Shown here: piece by piece, positions 60,298 through 64,000 of the stretch
How the letters are laid out: every line of letters begins with the position of its first letter
Numbering within the stretch: position 1 is the first letter of the stretch
Assembly: GCA_030411725.1 (NCBI GenBank)
Contig: MU839859.1
Location: 62,001 to 126,000, forward strand
Length of the DNA: 64,000 bases
Origin: Echria macrotheca
Lineage: Eukaryota; Ascomycota; Sordariomycetes; Sordariales; Schizotheciaceae
Direction of reading: 5' to 3'
Position numbers and translations under genes: made by a program
The notes under the pieces: model-generated
Seen by the model: only the letters and a program-made list of their open reading frames with translations
The model's database searches: none
What the model was told of the DNA's origin: nothing

Positions 60298-62790
60298 ATG
60301 GCCCCAACTTCTGCAGCTGGAATCGAGGGCGAGGTTCAATCGCAATACCACCACTTTGTCCCCCGCTTCATACTCAACAACTTCTCCCATCCATTCAAAC
60401 ATCCCCAGGCCGCTGGACGGCGAAAGCAACGTAAGTGGGAATGGGACGAAGGAAAGTTTATCCATAAAGGCGACAAGATGCTCAACACAGTTACCATGTC
60501 CGACAGCCCTCCCAGCGTTAAAGAAGCGCCGGTCAAATATTCCCTTGGGGTAACAGACATGTACCGCAACCTGAATCAAGCCGGCCATCTGCAGCACAAA
60601 CTCGAAGAAGAGCTAAGCAAGCTTGAGTCCAGAGCGGGCGAGATATATCACAAGGTCAAGAAGGCCTTCGACAACAAGGAACCGGGCCTGTGGCTGACCC
60701 GCGATGAGCGAGACAAGTTGCGAAAATTCCTGTTCATCATGAAGTACCGGGGTCCGACATTCTACCACAGGTACAACCACGAATCCATTGACTCGTACTT
60801 TTGCGATGATAAGGTCGCAATGAGGAAATATATGGAAGAGCGCGGATTCTCAAAACCACTGGATGTTTGGTACCACAACATGGACACCATCCTCAACCTT
60901 TCGCATGATTTGGAAGGTACCTGGCAACTCAAACTCACAGAGAGCATCTACCCAACCGACGCGCGGTGGTACATCCAACACACTGAAATGATGTACCTGG
61001 CCATCTGCACCCCCAAATCCGCCAAGGACGAGTTCATCTTGACCAGCCAATGCTTCAACGTCTACGAGGGACCGCAAAATTTCGACCTGAACCTTGAGAC
61101 AGGGGAAATCCAACCGGGGAGCTGGACGAATTATCACGAGTTCGCCCCTGTCTCGGAAAGACTGATATTCATTCTTCGGAGTTCCCTCTTGCCGTTGCCA
61201 GAGGAAGACGCCCACACTGAGATCAAGGCACAGCGCGAAAGATTCCGAAAGCAAGCCGCCAGCCGCCACGCAGACCCCGGCTCATCACTGGAAGACCTTC
61301 TAGTGACCAAGGCGCAGAATTCATACAGCCAGATCGTGGATGGTAGGGCGGAGTTTGCCCCAGGAGAAGACGGATCGAAGCGCCGCCATCACAAGTTTCT
61401 GTTCACTTTTTTCCCAATCGATAGCATCCACGTGAACAAAATTAACTCCTTCTTCTTCGAGAACATCAAACTGGACTCCACGATTGTCTACCGCTCGAAG
61501 AAAGCTTTTACAAAGACATTGGAGTGGTACATAACATTGCCAGTGGAGGGCCGGTTCAACGTTAAGTTTATTCCAAAGTCTCAGTTCAATGAGCGCTTAC
61601 GCCCTCTTCAGAGGCTCCACGCTCTCCTGCAAGATCTAGGCGTCACGGATCAGGAGCTTGTTTGGAAGGAGTTGGCAGCCCCGGAAGAGTATAAAGACAG
61701 AGACTATCGTCTTGAAAAAACGTTCCAGGCACTTTACACGCGGAATGAAGTGTTGTCCCGGACATTCCTCGAAGGAAACGGACCAGGAAGTGAGAATACA
61801 AATAAGAGCCCTTTCATCCAACTGTACATGTCCCTGGGTAAGTTTCCATTTAACTACAACCTAGTCGCGACTGCAAGAGTTGCTTTGGTAGATACAGCGC
61901 TAACTGATTCAATAATGCAAGGCGGCACTGCAAAACTGTGGGCATATGACGATGACCAATGCTATCGCATGAAAAACCTCCGGATCAAGATCGATGTCTG
62001 GTCCAAGGGGGTCGCAGAGGACATACGCCATCGCAACCGGGAGATTCTGGGGAACTCCTACATGTCGCTGCCAAGTCAGCGAGTATGGCTATATCTGCAG
62101 CTCTGGAATACAACTCGGTGTCATGACGACAAGCAACAGCCCAGTCGGCACGGTTTTGATGAGGACAACTGTCCCGAGAATCTCTTGGCAAGGTGTGAGT
62201 GAAAATGCTGGGGTTGGAGGAATTTAAGAGCGAATAAGATGCGAAGACATAGATGCCAACTAACAACAATCTTCGCAGCGAGGCATCTCTTCACGTCCGA
62301 CAGATCGTTCAACATTGTCATGTATGCAGCACATTTGAAATTCTGGACACGCGCGGCAAACCCCGGCGTCACCCTAGACTCCTGTTCACGTATTACCTTG
62401 GACGAGGTTGGGCATGACTTGTTGCAAAAGATCAAGCTGATAGCCTTTCAGCCCACATTGGCATGGACTATTCGCACTTGTGGTTGGTGTTTTTCCCGGT
62501 AATACAACTTGGGGTCTACAACTGCTAATCACATTGTCCACATAGGCATACCCGAGATCGAAGCGCTTGCCGGTATCTCACGAGAAATTATCCATGGTAC
62601 AAATTTCGGAAGGCTTAGTGGAGGATGGAGTCCGTTCTTTACCGAGGAAGAGAACCTGGAGTTGTGTGTCCGTTTCTTGGTACGGGAGGGATGGGAGAGC
62701 GTCATGGGCATTGAATCCAGAAGCCCAGCCTCCGGGGAGCTTAAGGCACTGTTTTTTGACCTAGTCTATCCGACTGACGCTGACGAGTAA
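60298..62790 (+). CDS. DUF4238-family protein
   Basis: Four exons: 60298-61837, 61922-62194, 62279-62479 (or to 62488), 62546-62790; about 752-755 residues. The start QSQYHHFVPRFILNNFSHPF is the DUF4238 opening, and the regions LTRDERDKLRKFLFIMKYRGPTFYHRY and RLIFILRSSLLPLP also fit the family. Intron 1 (84 bp) is a multiple of three and stop-free, so it could be retained. Intron 2 uses GTGAGT and ACTAAC. The last join is the least certain: two donors (62480, 62489) keep the frame, and without it the protein ends at 62502. DUF4238 occurs in bacteria and fungi; its biochemical role is not known. No signal peptide. Confidence 0.78.
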
Positions 62791-63667
62791 GATATATAAT
62801 CGACATTAGAGGCGTCGTGGTTGGCTGCGACTGAGGTTGGAGGACGGGAGGTCAAAGAGGTCAGTCCTTGATGTGCACAGTTTCTCGAGCTATCAGGTGT
62901 TCAATACATGGGATTATATTGCTTACCAAGACTCGTTCTCTATGTCCTTCGGACATTTTATCAGTGGAGTACCGCTGCCAATCCCCCCGCTAAGTCCACC
63001 ACACAAAGCAGATCAGTGGGTACTTATTTGAGATCGGGTGGCTAGATAAGCTTCAACTGGCTACCAAATCTCTCGGTGTTTTGATGTGTGAGGAACAGCA
63101 CAAAGTTCCTGACTCATGCCCGCCGGAAAAGAAGCTCCGACTCGTAATATCTGATCCGGAACCTTTGGCCATTTGCGGAATTCCGAGGGCAACTGCGGAG
63201 AGCTGAAGGTCTTCAGCGCCGAGTAGAGCATGATGGCTGCAGAAAATATGTGCTCCATCTTCTTGTTTCTGTCTGGTGATGGTGCTGTGGCTGGCGTAAA
63301 AGTGACTGAAGCGCACACCTCTAAGCCTAGACCTTGGTCTAGATTCAATTTCAACTGCCCTTATTCGATCCGGAACTGCACTCTCTGCACTCGCCCCCAT
63401 GCTTGACCCCTCATTCAGCTGCGCCCATACATGCAAGGCTCCGGACTAAACACCCCGATACTACCTAGTGTGTGCATAGCATGCATACGGGTCAACAAGT
63501 TGAGAATAATGGGATCCCCGAATAACTATTTCATGAAGTTGATCAGACACGGGAGTACTCGCGGGTATTTAGAGAGGGTGCCCAAGTCATCTTCGTTCTG
63601 TTTCTTGAACCCAGGCAGGCAGCAGCAGTTAAGCACACGAACAACCCAGAATCTCTTCTCAAGCACC
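62791..63667. other. Intergenic stretch
   Basis: Between the DUF4238 gene and the truncated last gene. A minus-strand frame at 63053-63436 has no recognisable pattern. Otherwise nothing seen. Confidence 0.45.
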
Positions 63668-64000
63668 ATGCCGCACTCTGGCCCGAAGTCGTCCAACGGG
63701 CAGTGCATCGCGCTGCCTGATGGATGGAAGTTCAAAGACGCCGACTCACGGTACGGTAATGACTACCGGCCCGGCAACTCGCCCATGCAGCAACAACAAG
63801 ACGCTCCTCTCGGAATCCTCTCTAACCTGGCGGGCCAAACTTTTGTCGGCGGCGGCATCAACATGCTTTTCCGTCCCAACAACGGCGTGGCAAATGCCAA
63901 TACTTGTTTTCCGACGCCCGTCAAGCCTCCCCCGCCCACGTCGCCCAACAACAACGTCCTCGAGATCAACCTGTTCGAGGAGACGCTGACCTTCACCTCA
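63668..64000 (+). CDS. 5' part of an unknown gene cut by the window edge
   Basis: An open frame starts with ATG in CACCATGCC at 63668 and runs to the last base (111 codons) without a stop. It reads PHSGPKSSNGQCIALPDGWKF at the start, then a Gln- and Asn-rich stretch with GILSNLAGQTFVGGGINMLF (a lipid-like amphipathic segment) and TPVKPPPPTSPNNNVLEINL, ending ETLTFTS at the edge. It has no signal peptide. The last strand is like the beginning of a beta-barrel domain seen in some fungal proteins, but too little is visible for a name. Confidence 0.65.
   Translation, partial: MPHSGPKSSNGQCIALPDGWKFKDADSRYGNDYRPGNSPMQQQQDAPLGILSNLAGQTFVGGGINMLFRPNNGVANANTCFPTPVKPPPPTSPNNNVLEINLFEETLTFTS

Noticed and set aside
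63053..63436. 127-codon minus-strand frame
   Set aside because: No domain, no conserved pattern, weak start context.
1..64000. CRISPR array, rRNA genes, prokaryotic operons
   Set aside because: Spliced genes and fungal families throughout; no regularly spaced repeats or rRNA-like sequence seen.

Overview
The window comes from a nuclear chromosome of a filamentous ascomycete (Pezizomycotina, probably Sordariomycetes). Genes carry short 46-118 bp introns with GT...AG ends and CTAAC/CTGAC/CTAAT branch sites, starts sit in CACC/CAAAATGG contexts, TATA boxes lie 60-110 bp upstream of several starts, and the families (HET, HNH_2, fungal ankyrin/STAND-like, PTH11-like, DUF4238, GH62, cutinase) are typical of moulds. 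No assignment to genus is possible by eye. I see no tRNA, rRNA, CRISPR array or backbone biosynthetic gene (PKS/NRPS).

Layout. 1-3.7 kb: tail of a truncated gene, then an HNH nuclease-like protein with an AT-hook. 4-7 kb: a degenerate hexamer repeat, a small secreted protein, a GNAT acetyltransferase and a SnoaL/NTF2-like protein. 7.5-11.7 kb: two HET-domain genes in tandem. 12.3-17 kb: a secreted trio (DUF8021-like, Alt a 1-like, tyrosinase). 17.1-25.6 kb: two divergently oriented paralogous ankyrin proteins flank an SDR reductase and a GFA/CENP-V-type zinc protein. 25.9-26.3 kb: a MITE-like element with perfect 26-bp terminal inverted repeats and an AT-rich, strand-asymmetrically mutated core. 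27.2-29 kb: a vanadium chloroperoxidase. 31.1-33.3 kb: an unknown membrane protein. 34-42.5 kb: a plant-biomass block (cutinase/CE5, GH35 and GH62 on a divergent promoter, CE3-like SGNH esterase, dienelactone hydrolase). 43.2-48.9 kb: a secreted DUF7029-like protein, a gene-poor stretch, and a PTH11-like receptor rebuilt from four exons. 49.4-52.5 kb: a 1010-residue deaminase-like/MYND protein. 54.6-59.4 kb: three small secreted cysteine-rich proteins and a 2EXR/F-box-like protein. 60.3-62.8 kb: a four-exon DUF4238 protein. The last gene runs off the right edge.

Taken together this looks like an accessory, host/substrate-facing region: many secreted enzymes and candidate effectors mixed with families linked to non-self recognition or nucleic-acid handling (HET, ankyrin/STAND-like, HNH, deaminase, DUF4238). 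Exon joins were worked out by hand from reading frame, splice signals and family motifs; they are predictions without transcript support.
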